Below are positions 7,913 through 16,624 of a stretch of DNA of 64,000 nt, in pieces. The notes under the pieces are model-generated. The model saw only the letters and a list, made by a program, of their open reading frames with translations. It was not told the origin of the DNA and made no database searches. The stretch is from CAVVFX01 sp963747535. Lineage in GTDB: Bacteria; Acidobacteriota; Terriglobia; Bryobacterales; Bryobacteraceae. The position numbers and the translations under genes are program-made. Numbering within the stretch: the first letter of the stretch is position 1; each line of letters starts with the position of its first letter. The stretch spans positions 1,054,001-1,118,000 of the forward strand of contig CAVVFX010000002.1 of NCBI GenBank assembly GCA_963747535.1, written 5' to 3'.

Positions 7913-9060
7913 GAAACTGGCTGGCCGCTCTGCTGTTCGCCTGTTCCCCGATTTCCGCTCAACAGATTTACGATCTATTGCTAAAGAACGGCCGCGTGAT
8001 CGATCCCGCCAATCATCGTGACACCCAGCTTGATGTGGCCATCATCGGCAACCGGATCGCGCGCGTGGCTCCCAATCTGCCGGAGGCCCATGCGCGCGTC
8101 GCTGTGGACGTCGGCGGCTATATCGTCACGCCAGGCCTGATTGATAGCAATGTGCACTTCGGCCTGACTCTGAAACCCGACTACAACACGCTGCCGAGCG
8201 GCGTCACGACGGCGGTCGACGCGGGAAGCGCGACGTGCAAAACGTTCGCGGATTTCAAGACGGAGGTCATCGAACACGCGAAGGTCCGGTTACTCGCGTT
8301 TCTTTCGCCTGTTCTCCCGGGCAGCGATGCCGAGTGTACTGCCCGGGTGGCGCGGCAGGACCACGAGACGATCGTCGGTATCGCCGCTACGCCGGCGTCG
8401 CTTGAAGCGGGGCTGAAGGCGGCCCGGGCAAGCGGCACCGTGTTGATGGTCCGCAGCGATTCCCAGTCGTCCGAAGCCTATGCCGCTCTGCTGTCGAAGC
8501 AGCTGCGGCCGGCCGATATCAGCACACACATCTACGGCCGTCTGACGCCCCAAATGGATTCGACGGGCAAGCTCAGTCCAGTGATTGAGGAGGCACGCCG
8601 GCGCGGAATTTTGTTCGATAGCGCACTCGGAACCGAGGGATTGTGGTTTCGGATTGCCCAACCGGCTCTAGCTCAGAAATTTCTACCCGACACGATTTCG
8701 AGCGGCATGGATGGGAATAGCGTTCCGTTGCCGAGGGCCAACCTGTCTACCTCCATGTCGATATTTCTGAACCTGGGGATGACCGAAGAGCAGATCATCG
8801 AACGAGTCACTGCTAATGCCGCGCGCGCCATAAGACGTCCGCAACTCGGCAACTTGAACGAAGGCGCCGTAGCTGACGTTGCGGTACTGGAAGTTCAGAA
8901 AGGAAAATTCGGTTTTCTCGATTCCGGACACGCTCGAATGGACGCCGCTCGCCGTTTTCACTGCCTGCTGACTGTACGCGACGGCGTGATTGTTTGGGAT
9001 AGCGACGGGTTGAGTATTCCGGATGCCTCCAGAGCGGGCCCCTACTCAAATTTCAAGTGA
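7909..9060 (+). CDS. Amidohydrolase paralogue 3, probable pseudoenzyme
   Basis: A 383-residue Sec-exported protein clearly homologous over its full length to the two preceding amidohydrolases (same 'YDLLLKNGRVIDPANH' start and 'LTVRDGVIVWD' end). It has lost nearly the whole active site. HxH has become NVH (N81, H83), the carbamylated Lys is Ala159 ('VGIAATP'), 'DVGHG' is 'DSALG', and 'STDLH' is 'SSGMD'. Only the His in 'STHIYG' (H207) and the second His of HxH remain. The frame is intact and codon use looks normal, so this is not ordinary decay. A binding or regulatory subunit role beside the coupled active enzyme is an inference. Confidence 0.85.
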   Translation: MRNWLAALLFACSPISAQQIYDLLLKNGRVIDPANHRDTQLDVAIIGNRIARVAPNLPEAHARVAVDVGGYIVTPGLIDSNVHFGLTLKPDYNTLPSGVTTAVDAGSATCKTFADFKTEVIEHAKVRLLAFLSPVLPGSDAECTARVARQDHETIVGIAATPASLEAGLKAARASGTVLMVRSDSQSSEAYAALLSKQLRPADISTHIYGRLTPQMDSTGKLSPVIEEARRRGILFDSALGTEGLWFRIAQPALAQKFLPDTISSGMDGNSVPLPRANLSTSMSIFLNLGMTEEQIIERVTANAARAIRRPQLGNLNEGAVADVAVLEVQKGKFGFLDSGHARMDAARRFHCLLTVRDGVIVWDSDGLSIPDASRAGPYSNFK

Positions 9061-9206
9061 GAAATTTGTGATGAACGGTACCTAAACAGACGGCCTTTAA
9101 CTAATGCGGAACCGGACCGTTCTGACCGATGACTGAGATAGTGTACTCTTGTCTGACGCTCCGGTGCTACTTTTTTTTTCGATCTCCGTCATCAAGAAAA
9201 TTCCTC

Positions 9207-9235
9207 TTGACACCGTGTTTTGAGCGATGTACCAT
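9207..9235 (+). promoter_or_regulatory. Candidate sigma70 promoter of the TonB receptor gene
   Basis: A perfect -35 box TTGACA (9207-9212) is followed, after 17 bp, by TACCAT (9230-9235) as the -10. It faces the receptor gene and would give a ~320-nt untranslated leader that includes the hairpin at 9331. Assigned by pattern only. Confidence 0.45.
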
Positions 9236-9330
9236 CTGCTGATAAAAGTCTCTAGGTTACACCGTTACACTATTGATCCGATTCCGGCGAACTTTTTCGG
9301 CCGCGTCTTGCTGAGCGCATCCCGGATGAC

Positions 9331-9357
9331 GCCGCCGTTCCCTGCGGCATTTTTTTT
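9331..9357 (+). terminator. Possible attenuator/terminator hairpin in the leader
   Basis: A short stem GCCGC/GCGGC (9331-9348) is followed by an A and eight T. The stem is weak (5 bp). If functional, it lies between the candidate promoter and the receptor start, so it could attenuate transcription. Confidence 0.35.
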
Positions 9358-9558
9358 CATCGAAACGTCTCGGGCGGGCAAGAAGCCTGACCCACAAGTT
9401 GCATTTGGGAGCCGCTTTCGCTACCCGCGCACGCGGCGTGCCCCGGAGTTGTCCCGATGAGATTTACAGTCGCCTCGTCTGCGGTGTAGTGCATGGCAGC
9501 AGAGTGCAGCTTTTCGGGATGGGCTTCAAAAAAGAACTTTAACCGAATCGGAGATGCT

Positions 9559-12500
9559 ATGACTAAGCGCTTTTTCGTCTCGTTTTGCTTTTTTACGTTC
9601 TTCTCTCTAATCGCCAGAGGTCAACTCGCAACCACCACATCGCTGGTTGGGACGGTTACCGATTCCAGTGGTAAGGTTATCTCGGGCGCCAGGGTTACCG
9701 CCGTCGAGACGGCCACGCTGGACACGCACACCACAACCACGAACGACCAGGGCTATTACACGTTTGAGTTCGTTCGAACGGGCACCTACTCGATCACGGT
9801 CGAGCATCCCGGTTTCCAGAAGGTCACCAAGACTGGAATCCAGGTCGAAATCAACCAAATCGTCCGCACCGACTTCGCGGTGTCGGTGGGCGCAGTAACA
9901 CAGTCTGTCACCGTGGAGGCTTCGGCCTCCGCCATCACGACTGACGACGCAACCATATCCGAGGTGCTCGGCACGCGCTCGGTCGCGGAATTACCGCTGA
10001 GCGGACGCGACCCCATGATGCTGGCCGTTACGACGCCAGGCGTACTTCTGGGAATTAAGGCTTCCGCCTCCGGCACACCGCCCGGCGACAATTTCAACGG
10101 CGCCGGGACGCGCGAGGTCGACAACGAGATGTCGCTCGACGGCATCAGCATTATGAATAATTTGATCACCAACACTGCGGCGCGGCCGATGGTCGAATCG
10201 ATTCAAGAGGTCGAGGTCCAGACCGGCACTTACTCGGCTCAGTACGGTTCGTATCTGGGCGTGCATATCAACATGGTGACCAAGTCCGGCACGAATCAGA
10301 TCCACGGTGCGCTGCTCGAATTCTTCCGCAACCAGGTCATGGACGCGCGGACTTTCTTCACCTTGCCGACTCCCACCAATCCCACCGCTGCGAAACCGCC
10401 GTTGCGGCAGAACCAGTTCGGCGTGGAGTTCGATGGGCCGGTCATGATCCCGAAACTATATAACGGCAAGGACAAGACTTTTTTCATGGCGTCGTATGAA
10501 GGGTTCCGCAATGTGCAGGCGTCGACCGCGCTCTCGACCGAAATGCCGACCGCTTTTTTCAGCGGCACTTTCCCGGGCGTGACGACGGTGATCAAAGATC
10601 CGTTCAACAGTAACACCCCCTTCCCTGGCAATGTGATCCCGACTACGAGGATTTCGCCCGTGGTGCAGAAACTGGCGCAGTACTTCCCGTCGCCAAACCT
10701 GCCGGGGCTGTCGAACAACTTGTCGGTTCCGGTGCCGAGCACAGCCAGTTACAACCAAACCATTGACCGTATCGATCAGAGCATCGGCGAGAAAGTCCGG
10801 TTGTACGTGCGCGCCTCGTACCAGAGCTGGACCACGTTTAGCGGGAATTCGGTTCCGGTCAATGGTTCCACCACGCCGTATACCACTATCAACGACACGG
10901 TGGGCTACACGCAAACGTTTACGCCGCACCTGGTCAATGATTTGCGCGTGGGACGGAATTATTTCACCACGGCGACGATCAATCCGTTCGCTACCAGCGG
11001 CAACACGATGGCCGGCACGAATTTGGGAATCCCCGGCTTCACCGGAGATTCGCAATTCAACAACCCGGGCATACCGGACTTCGGGATCACGGGCTTCAAC
11101 GGACTGAGCAACGGATCCAGCAACTGGTACCAGAATGACAGCACCAGCCAGCTCTCCGAGCAGCTCAGTTGGATCAAGGGTTCGCACAACGTCATGGCCG
11201 GCATGGAATTCCGGCGGCTGGCTACCGGCCGCGCCGCCGTCAACAGCGCTCGAGGTGCATTCACTTTCAATGGTACGCTGACCGGTTACGCGCCGGCCGA
11301 TTTCATTCTGGGTACGCCGCAAAGCTTCACCACGGACGGACCCGAAGTCCGCGGACGGACCGCCGAATGGCGCGACGGCTTCTTCGTGCTCGACAAATGG
11401 GAAGCGACGCGCAAGTTAACCATCAACTACGGAATACGCTATGAGTTGCCCACCGTGGCATACACCATCAACGGTGTCGCCACGGAACTCAATCCGCAAC
11501 AGACCGCGTTCGTCGGCGGCACGCCCGGCTTCCGCTTCACCGGTCCAAATCACACGGATTGGGCGCCACGCCTTGGCATCGCGTACAGAATTAACGATAA
11601 GACCGTATTCCGGGTAGGCGGCGGCATCTATTACAACCCGAACCAGACCAACAGCTATACATTCCTGAATATTAACCCGCCCTTCACCACGCAACTTAGC
11701 TGCGTCTGGTCGACCGGGCTGACGCCGCCCACGCTGACCAACCCGTTTGGCTCGCCCGGCGTCTGTCCTACGTCTCCCACCGCCGGGACAGTTTACACCG
11801 ATCCCTACAGACAGCCAACCCCCCGTATGAATCAATGGAGCGCCGCTCTGGAACGTCAGTTGTGGAACGGCGGCGGTTTCGACGTGCAGTATCTGGGCTC
11901 ACATTCCTACCACCTGGACCGCAGCTTTTACAACAACACGCCTTATGTACCTGGGCCAGGAGCGGTCAACTCGCGCCGGCCGAATCCGCTGTTCGGCGTC
12001 ATCCGCACCATCGCCGACGACGAAATCGCCAATTACGAGAGTATGAGCCTGGTCTTCCATCAGCGCCTGTCGCACGGCCTGCAGGTGCTGGCCAGCTACA
12101 CCTGGTCGCACGCGCTGGACGTCACCACGGACTCCAACGGCGGCGGCACGCCGCTGATTCCTTACGACTGGAAAGACGATTACGGCAATTCCAATTGGGA
12201 CGTCCGCCATCGGTTCCTGGTCAATTTTGTCTATAACATTCCGTTCTTCCACGTATCGAATCCATTTGTGAAGGGCGTGTTCGCCGATTGGCAGACCAAT
12301 GGCATCATCACGTTGCAGACGGGTGTCCCGATCAACGTTACGACGGGCACCGACACGGCTAATACGTCGTCCAGCGGCACCTACCGTCCGAACCTGGTTT
12401 CCCAGGCGACCGACAACTGTGGAATCAACCAACTCGTCGGCTGCATCAACCCGGCAGCCTTCACCCTCGCGAACCTGTATCCCGTGCTTCCGGGGGCCTA

Positions 12501-12750
12501 CGCTTACGGCAGCGCCGGGCGCAACCTGATCTATGGTCCGGGAATCGCGACCGTCAATGCCTCCCTGTTCAAGAATTTCCCGATCAAGGAGCGCCTCAAG
12601 TTCCAGTTCCGGTTCGAGATGTTCAACGCGCTGAACCACGCGAACTTCAGCAATCCAGCCGCGACGTTCGGGACGTCGAGCTTCGGCAATATCACGGGCC
12701 TCTCGACCAACGCCCGCAATATCCAGCTCGGGGCGAAGCTGCTTTTCTGA
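9559..12750 (+). CDS. TonB-dependent receptor with carboxypeptidase-regulatory-like domain
   Basis: A 1063-residue outer-membrane protein of the acidobacterial 'Oar-like' type. The ATG at 9559 has a GGAG site just upstream and starts a signal peptide (MTKRFFVSFCFFTFFSLIARG); the frame extends to 9493 without support. Residues ~25-105 are a carboxypeptidase-regulatory-like beta-sandwich ('SLVGTVTDSSGKVISGARVT', then 'TYSITVEHPGFQKV'). A plug domain follows ('EVEVQTGTYSAQYG..GVHINMVTKSGTN'), then a long beta-barrel ending 'GAKLLF' with the aromatic C-terminal residue typical of outer-membrane barrels. Such proteins take up oligosaccharides or other large substrates. Its position between the amidohydrolase cluster and the PQQ dehydrogenase suggests substrate uptake, but no specificity can be read. 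Confidence 0.9.
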   Translation: MTKRFFVSFCFFTFFSLIARGQLATTTSLVGTVTDSSGKVISGARVTAVETATLDTHTTTTNDQGYYTFEFVRTGTYSITVEHPGFQKVTKTGIQVEINQIVRTDFAVSVGAVTQSVTVEASASAITTDDATISEVLGTRSVAELPLSGRDPMMLAVTTPGVLLGIKASASGTPPGDNFNGAGTREVDNEMSLDGISIMNNLITNTAARPMVESIQEVEVQTGTYSAQYGSYLGVHINMVTKSGTNQIHGALLEFFRNQVMDARTFFTLPTPTNPTAAKPPLRQNQFGVEFDGPVMIPKLYNGKDKTFFMASYEGFRNVQASTALSTEMPTAFFSGTFPGVTTVIKDPFNSNTPFPGNVIPTTRISPVVQKLAQYFPSPNLPGLSNNLSVPVPSTASYNQTIDRIDQSIGEKVRLYVRASYQSWTTFSGNSVPVNGSTTPYTTINDTVGYTQTFTPHLVNDLRVGRNYFTTATINPFATSGNTMAGTNLGIPGFTGDSQFNNPGIPDFGITGFNGLSNGSSNWYQNDSTSQLSEQLSWIKGSHNVMAGMEFRRLATGRAAVNSARGAFTFNGTLTGYAPADFILGTPQSFTTDGPEVRGRTAEWRDGFFVLDKWEATRKLTINYGIRYELPTVAYTINGVATELNPQQTAFVGGTPGFRFTGPNHTDWAPRLGIAYRINDKTVFRVGGGIYYNPNQTNSYTFLNINPPFTTQLSCVWSTGLTPPTLTNPFGSPGVCPTSPTAGTVYTDPYRQPTPRMNQWSAALERQLWNGGGFDVQYLGSHSYHLDRSFYNNTPYVPGPGAVNSRRPNPLFGVIRTIADDEIANYESMSLVFHQRLSHGLQVLASYTWSHALDVTTDSNGGGTPLIPYDWKDDYGNSNWDVRHRFLVNFVYNIPFFHVSNPFVKGVFADWQTNGIITLQTGVPINVTTGTDTANTSSSGTYRPNLVSQATDNCGINQLVGCINPAAFTLANLYPVLPGAYAYGSAGRNLIYGPGIATVNASLFKNFPIKERLKFQFRFEMFNALNHANFSNPAATFGTSSFGNITGLSTNARNIQLGAKLLF

Positions 12751-12765
12751 CCCTGTTCCCGGTGA

Positions 12766-12793
12766 GGCAGACCATCGTTTTGAGTGGTCTGTC
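12766..12793. repeat. Intergenic hairpin repeat, family C copy 2 (inverted)
   Basis: GGCAGACCA (12766-12774) pairs with TGGTCTGTC (12785-12793). The loop TCGTTTTGAG is the reverse complement type of the other copies. It lies between convergent genes, and the downstream strand is T/C-rich, so it may terminate transcription. Flanking sequence 12848-12886 carries the 'GTATAGCGGCAGGCCGC' segment also seen with copies 3 and 4. Confidence 0.75.
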
Positions 12794-12947
12794 TCTTCTC
12801 AGCCGCTGACAGGCTGTGGCAGAAGTGTCTCGCGCGCGCGAGAGCAGGCGAAAACGCCTACTCCGTATAGCGGCAGGCCGCGGTCCAATGTGTCTGATCT
12901 TGAGGCCTTGCCGCCGCGAGCGAAGTTCGGCCGCAGTTTCTGGAGAG

Positions 12948-14111
12948 TCAGTTCTCTACGGAAGCCACTACCGCGTTCGAGACGAGTCGTAGAAACAATC
13001 CGTTATCCACAGACAGCGGCCGGCTGGTCAGAATTACGCAGATTAAACCGGTCTCCGGATCAGCCCATTCCATAGTTCCGGATGCGCCCATGTGGCCGAA
13101 GGCGTCCGGAGATACGAGGTCGCCGAATTCCTTACCCTGGGAACGGCCCAGTCTCCAGCCCAATCCCCAAGCCCCGTTCAAATTCGCGTTCTGATCCGAA
13201 ATCATGGTCTTCACCGTCGCCGGACTCAGGATTCGCTTCCCGGAGTAGGTGCCGGCATTCAGAAAGGTCTGGAGCAGGATTGCCAGATCCGTCGTCGTGG
13301 TGTGCATGCCTCCCCAGGGATTGCCCAGATTCCGCCAGTATTCGCTGTTCGCTCCCCAACTGGCCAGTTCTGCGGGATCACCGGATTCCTGGACCTGGAC
13401 CGTGTCACTGATGGACCTGCCGCCCATGCCGAGCGAGCTATGCGCCATTCCCAGCGGCTCAAAGATCTCCTTCCGCTCGAAATCGCGCAGCGGCGTTTTC
13501 GCAATCCTCTCGATGATCTCGGCCGCCAGCAGGATCCCCATGCTCTGATAACGAAATGCCGTGCCGGGGGTGAACAGCAGCGGAGTTGTATAAATCTGTT
13601 TGACGAACTCGCTAAGGGGCGCATGGGCGCGTCGCAACTGGGTGTTCTCCGGCAACATATCGGGAAGGCCGGAAGTGTGCGCCAGCAGGTCGAGCACACG
13701 CACCTTGCGCCTCTCACCTCCCGTGAATTCCGGCAGGTACCTGGTGACCGGCTCACTCAACGAAACCTCGCCCCGTTCGACGAGAATCATGAGCGATGTC
13801 GCGGTCACGGGTTTGGTGAGAGAAGCGATGATGTAGACCGAATCGGGTTTCACCGGAGACGAGCCAGACTGCTGCGAAGAGCGGCCAAATCCCTCGTGAA
13901 GAACAATCTTTCCACGCCGCGCTACCAGGATCGAAGCGGACTGCAGGCCTCGCTGCCGGACCTCCGATTGCAACAAGCCGGTTACGCGTTGGAGGCGGAC
14001 CGGGGATATGTCGACCGCAGCCGGATCACCCGTACTAAGTTGAGCTAGCAGCGGCACGCCAAGCAACATCAATATCACCGCCTTCCTGGTTTGACGAATC
14101 ATGATAGCCAT
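12948..14111 (-). CDS. Serine beta-lactamase-like hydrolase (class C/esterase family), exported
   Basis: A ~387-residue serine hydrolase of the beta-lactamase (AmpC/EstB/D-aminopeptidase) superfamily. The nucleophile motif is SLTK (about residues 97-100 from this start), the second motif is Tyr-Gln-Ser in 'FRYQSMG', and the third is 'HMGASG' in place of KTG, as in esterase-type members. A hydrophobic leader ('AVILMLLGVPLLAQ') indicates export. Start choice is uncertain among ATGs at 14111 and 14102 and an upstream one at 14138, which would run close to a repeat. Substrates in this family include D-amino peptides, esters and beta-lactams. The motif suggests an esterase or peptidase more than resistance, but this is inference. 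Confidence 0.85.
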   Translation of the reverse strand: MAIMIRQTRKAVILMLLGVPLLAQLSTGDPAAVDISPVRLQRVTGLLQSEVRQRGLQSASILVARRGKIVLHEGFGRSSQQSGSSPVKPDSVYIIASLTKPVTATSLMILVERGEVSLSEPVTRYLPEFTGGERRKVRVLDLLAHTSGLPDMLPENTQLRRAHAPLSEFVKQIYTTPLLFTPGTAFRYQSMGILLAAEIIERIAKTPLRDFERKEIFEPLGMAHSSLGMGGRSISDTVQVQESGDPAELASWGANSEYWRNLGNPWGGMHTTTTDLAILLQTFLNAGTYSGKRILSPATVKTMISDQNANLNGAWGLGWRLGRSQGKEFGDLVSPDAFGHMGASGTMEWADPETGLICVILTSRPLSVDNGLFLRLVSNAVVASVEN

Positions 14112-14141
14112 GCTAAGTATCTGTCTCCGAATAGCCATTCC

Positions 14142-14199
14142 AACCGCTCCCGGACGGTCGCGGCTCAGAATCAGCGGTACTGAGCCGCGCGCATAAGTT
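14142..14199. repeat. Intergenic hairpin repeat, family B copy 1
   Basis: A 9-bp stem GCGGCTCAG (14160-14168) / CTGAGCCGC (14180-14188) is preceded by 'CCGCTCCCGGACGGTCGCGG'. Related sequences lie at 24531-24750 and 48783-48862. This copy shows the CTCCC and ACGGTCG blocks nearly adjacent, i.e. without the insertion seen at 24.6 kb. Confidence 0.65.
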
Positions 14200-14219
14200 A
14201 TTTTCTGACAAGCCCTAAC

Positions 14220-16391
14220 TCAGTCCTCCAGCGAAAAAACGTAGAGAGCATTTCCGTTAAGCGGATGATGGATGTCCGGTGCAATGACGTGCGGCACATC
14301 GCGCGGACTGCCCCCACCAAGCCCTGTCGTGACCGCTATATACTGTTTTCCGTCGATCGCGAAGGAAACCGGATGGCCCTGCACCGAGGTTCCCAGGCGG
14401 GACTGCCACAGCAGCTTTCCCGACTTCACATCCACCGCTTTGAAATACCGGTCGAGATCGCCCACGAAGGCCACTCCGCCGGCTGTCGAGAGCACTCCCG
14501 TCAGAAAAGGCGCCCGTTGCTCGATCGACCAGTTCTGCTTCATGGTGGCGATGTCGTAAGCGGCCAGCTTGCCGATCATCCCGTGGGTGCCCGGCATCTC
14601 CATGAACTGACGCTCACCCGCCCCGCCGCCCGACCCGGCCTTGAATTCCACAGTTCGGCCCGACATGTTCATGCAGCTCTGGCTCAGAGGTATGATGAGC
14701 TGGCTCGTACCGGGGTGATAACTCATCGGCTGCCAGTTATGACCGCCTTCGGTGCTCGGACATGCATACAGCTTTTGTCCGATGCGCTGTTCGAGAATAT
14801 CACTGCGGTAGGTCGGCTCGCCGGTGTGCGGATCGATTCTCGAGAAAACATTCTGAAAGACGGTTTCCCGGAAATCGAGAAAGCGCCCGGTCGCGCGGTC
14901 CAACTTCCACAGAATGCCGGCCTTGCCGATCGTGAACAACAACTTCTGCGGTCCGCTGTTTACGACGACGCGCTCGAACACTTCATCCAGGTCGAACGTC
15001 TCGCCGGGCACATGTTGAAAATACCAGTCGAGCACTCCGGTATCCGGATTGAGCGCGAGTGTAGAACTGGTGAACAGACCCTTGTCGCCGGGTTTCGCGC
15101 CGCGGCTGACGCGCAGCCACGGTTTGGCCTGAGCCACGCCCCAGTAGGTTTGATTCAGTTCCGGATCGTAGCTGCCCGCAATCCACGTATCGCCTCCGGC
15201 GCGCAGCAGATCCGGAAGCTCTCCCCAGGTGTCACCGCCGGGCTGCCCGGTCCGCGCGATGGTCTGAAATTTCCACGCCAGCTTCCCGGTCTCCGTATCC
15301 CATGCGCTGATGTAACAGCCCGGTTCTTTCCGGTACTGCCCACAACCGGTAATTCCGCTCAGCACCTTTCCGTGAATCACGATGGTACCGGAGGTCGTGC
15401 TATAGCCGTTCTTCCCATCCGCCAATGCAGCCTGCCAGACAATTTCGCCGGTACGCGCGTTGAGTGCATAGAGTCGCGCATCGGTGGTGGAAACGAAAAC
15501 TTTATCGTTGTATATCGCAATGCCGCGCGTAGCTCCATAGGCCCGCGTCGAGTCCGGTCCGATCCGGTTTTCCCAGATCAGTTCGCCGGTCCGGCCATCG
15601 AGAGCCTGCACGGTGTTGCTGGTATTCGAGAGATAAATGATTCCGTTGTGCACGATGGGCGTTGGCTCGTTGGCGCCGCCGTCGTTCATCGCCCAGACCC
15701 ATTCGAGGCGCAGATGCCTGACGTTGGCCGCGGTGATCCGGTCGAGCGGGCTATAGCTCCACGCCTGGTAATTGCGACGGATCATGAGCCAGTCGCCCGG
15801 ATCGGGGTGCAGCAGCATCTCATCGGTGACCGGCACAAAATTTTTCACTTCGCCTCTTACCGACAGGCCCTTCGGCCGGGCGAGTGTCTGAGTCAGGCCG
15901 GCTTGATCGGTCGTGGTCCGGTTGAGCGACTCGAGAAGCGCCGCGGGCATTTTGCCAGTGGCTAAAGACCCAATACGGAGGTTTGAAGCGGCGGTCAGCG
16001 GCTCCGCGCCCGGAGCCGCTCCGTTCGCCTCGAGGATGAACGCTACGAGGCTGGCGCACGCCTCCGGCGGCAAGCTCCCAGCGTTGCCGGGCGGCATCGA
16101 AGTCCGGATGTATTCCATCAGGTTGGTGGTGGATCGGGCGCCCCACGTCCGGATGAAGTTAGACCCGGCCAGTGGCGGCGCTTCGTTGCGCCCGGCCAGG
16201 TCCCGCAGGTGACAACTCCCGCAGTTACTCGAGTAAATGAGCCGCCCCGTGCCCGACTGCGCAGGTGTATACGCGAGTAGGGCACCAGCGCCAACCACGG
16301 CAAGGAGCGAGAACGGTCTGATCAGAGCGAAGGCCGGGAGGAGATCGCGAAGGTTCTTACGAGGAAGCACAGGACCAGAAGTTTCAGCCAT
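14220..16391 (-). CDS. Cytochrome c / PQQ-dependent dehydrogenase fusion
   Basis: A ~723-residue periplasmic quinoprotein. After a hydrophobic leader, a cytochrome c domain carries the heme site CGSCH (about residues 57-61) and a 'SMPPGNAG' Met ligand region. From about residue 190 an eight-bladed beta-propeller follows with repeated 'ALDGRTGELIWE'-type W-motifs and the 'YDPELNQTYWGVAQAKPW' segment typical of quinoprotein alcohol/glucose dehydrogenases. The heme domain is N-terminal here, whereas type II alcohol dehydrogenases carry it C-terminally. The ATG at 16391 is preferred over the upstream GTG at 16409. It would oxidise an alcohol or sugar and pass electrons to the respiratory chain. 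It is transcribed alone between two repeats. The substrate is not predictable. Confidence 0.85.
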   Translation of the reverse strand: MAETSGPVLPRKNLRDLLPAFALIRPFSLLAVVGAGALLAYTPAQSGTGRLIYSSNCGSCHLRDLAGRNEAPPLAGSNFIRTWGARSTTNLMEYIRTSMPPGNAGSLPPEACASLVAFILEANGAAPGAEPLTAASNLRIGSLATGKMPAALLESLNRTTTDQAGLTQTLARPKGLSVRGEVKNFVPVTDEMLLHPDPGDWLMIRRNYQAWSYSPLDRITAANVRHLRLEWVWAMNDGGANEPTPIVHNGIIYLSNTSNTVQALDGRTGELIWENRIGPDSTRAYGATRGIAIYNDKVFVSTTDARLYALNARTGEIVWQAALADGKNGYSTTSGTIVIHGKVLSGITGCGQYRKEPGCYISAWDTETGKLAWKFQTIARTGQPGGDTWGELPDLLRAGGDTWIAGSYDPELNQTYWGVAQAKPWLRVSRGAKPGDKGLFTSSTLALNPDTGVLDWYFQHVPGETFDLDEVFERVVVNSGPQKLLFTIGKAGILWKLDRATGRFLDFRETVFQNVFSRIDPHTGEPTYRSDILEQRIGQKLYACPSTEGGHNWQPMSYHPGTSQLIIPLSQSCMNMSGRTVEFKAGSGGGAGERQFMEMPGTHGMIGKLAAYDIATMKQNWSIEQRAPFLTGVLSTAGGVAFVGDLDRYFKAVDVKSGKLLWQSRLGTSVQGHPVSFAIDGKQYIAVTTGLGGGSPRDVPHVIAPDIHHPLNGNALYVFSLED

Positions 16392-16445
16392 CGCACCCCA
16401 ATTTAGCACTGGTTGAGCGATTTTGCGCTGACCGAATAGGATCTT

Positions 16446-16516
16446 GTAGCGGCAAGCCGCAAAAACGGCTGCTCCGCAGCCGGGCAGACCACAAAAAACG
16501 ATGGTCTGCCCTACGG
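16446..16516. repeat. Intergenic compound hairpin repeat, family C copy 3 (long form)
   Basis: Three successive small palindromes: GCGGCAAGCCGC, CGGCTGCTCCGCAGCCG, and GGGCAGACCA (16482-16491) with TGGTCTGCCC (16502-16511), then CTACGG. This is the clearest full-length copy. It sits between the dehydrogenase start and the tal stop. Confidence 0.85.
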
Positions 16517-16624
16517 CAGGTCAATGGCCTGGTCTGCAGTTTTGGCCATTTCCGCCGTACGACAGAGCCTCGCTTTTCGTGGTGGCTGCGCAGCAGCCGC
16601 CTGGCAGGTCAAGGGACTGGACGC

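Larger units (their letters stand above)
9061..9558. other. Long leader/intergenic region before the TonB receptor
   Basis: A 498-bp stretch without a convincing gene. It contains a T9 run at about 9171, a sigma70-like promoter (9207-9235) and a hairpin plus T-tract (9331-9357). A short reading frame at 9227-9460 has no family features and starts inside the promoter, so it is not called. Confidence 0.6.

Noticed and set aside
9227..9460. Short reading frame in the TonB leader
   Set aside because: Starts within the promoter, has no ribosome site or family features, and spans the hairpin.
12948..14111. Antibiotic-resistance beta-lactamase
   Set aside because: The HxG third motif and Tyr-Gln-Ser second motif are more typical of esterase/peptidase members; no resistance context.
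14265..15965. Long plus-strand reading frame of 566 codons
   Set aside because: It is antisense to the PQQ dehydrogenase. The product is Arg/His-rich with no family motif, a common shadow in GC-rich DNA.
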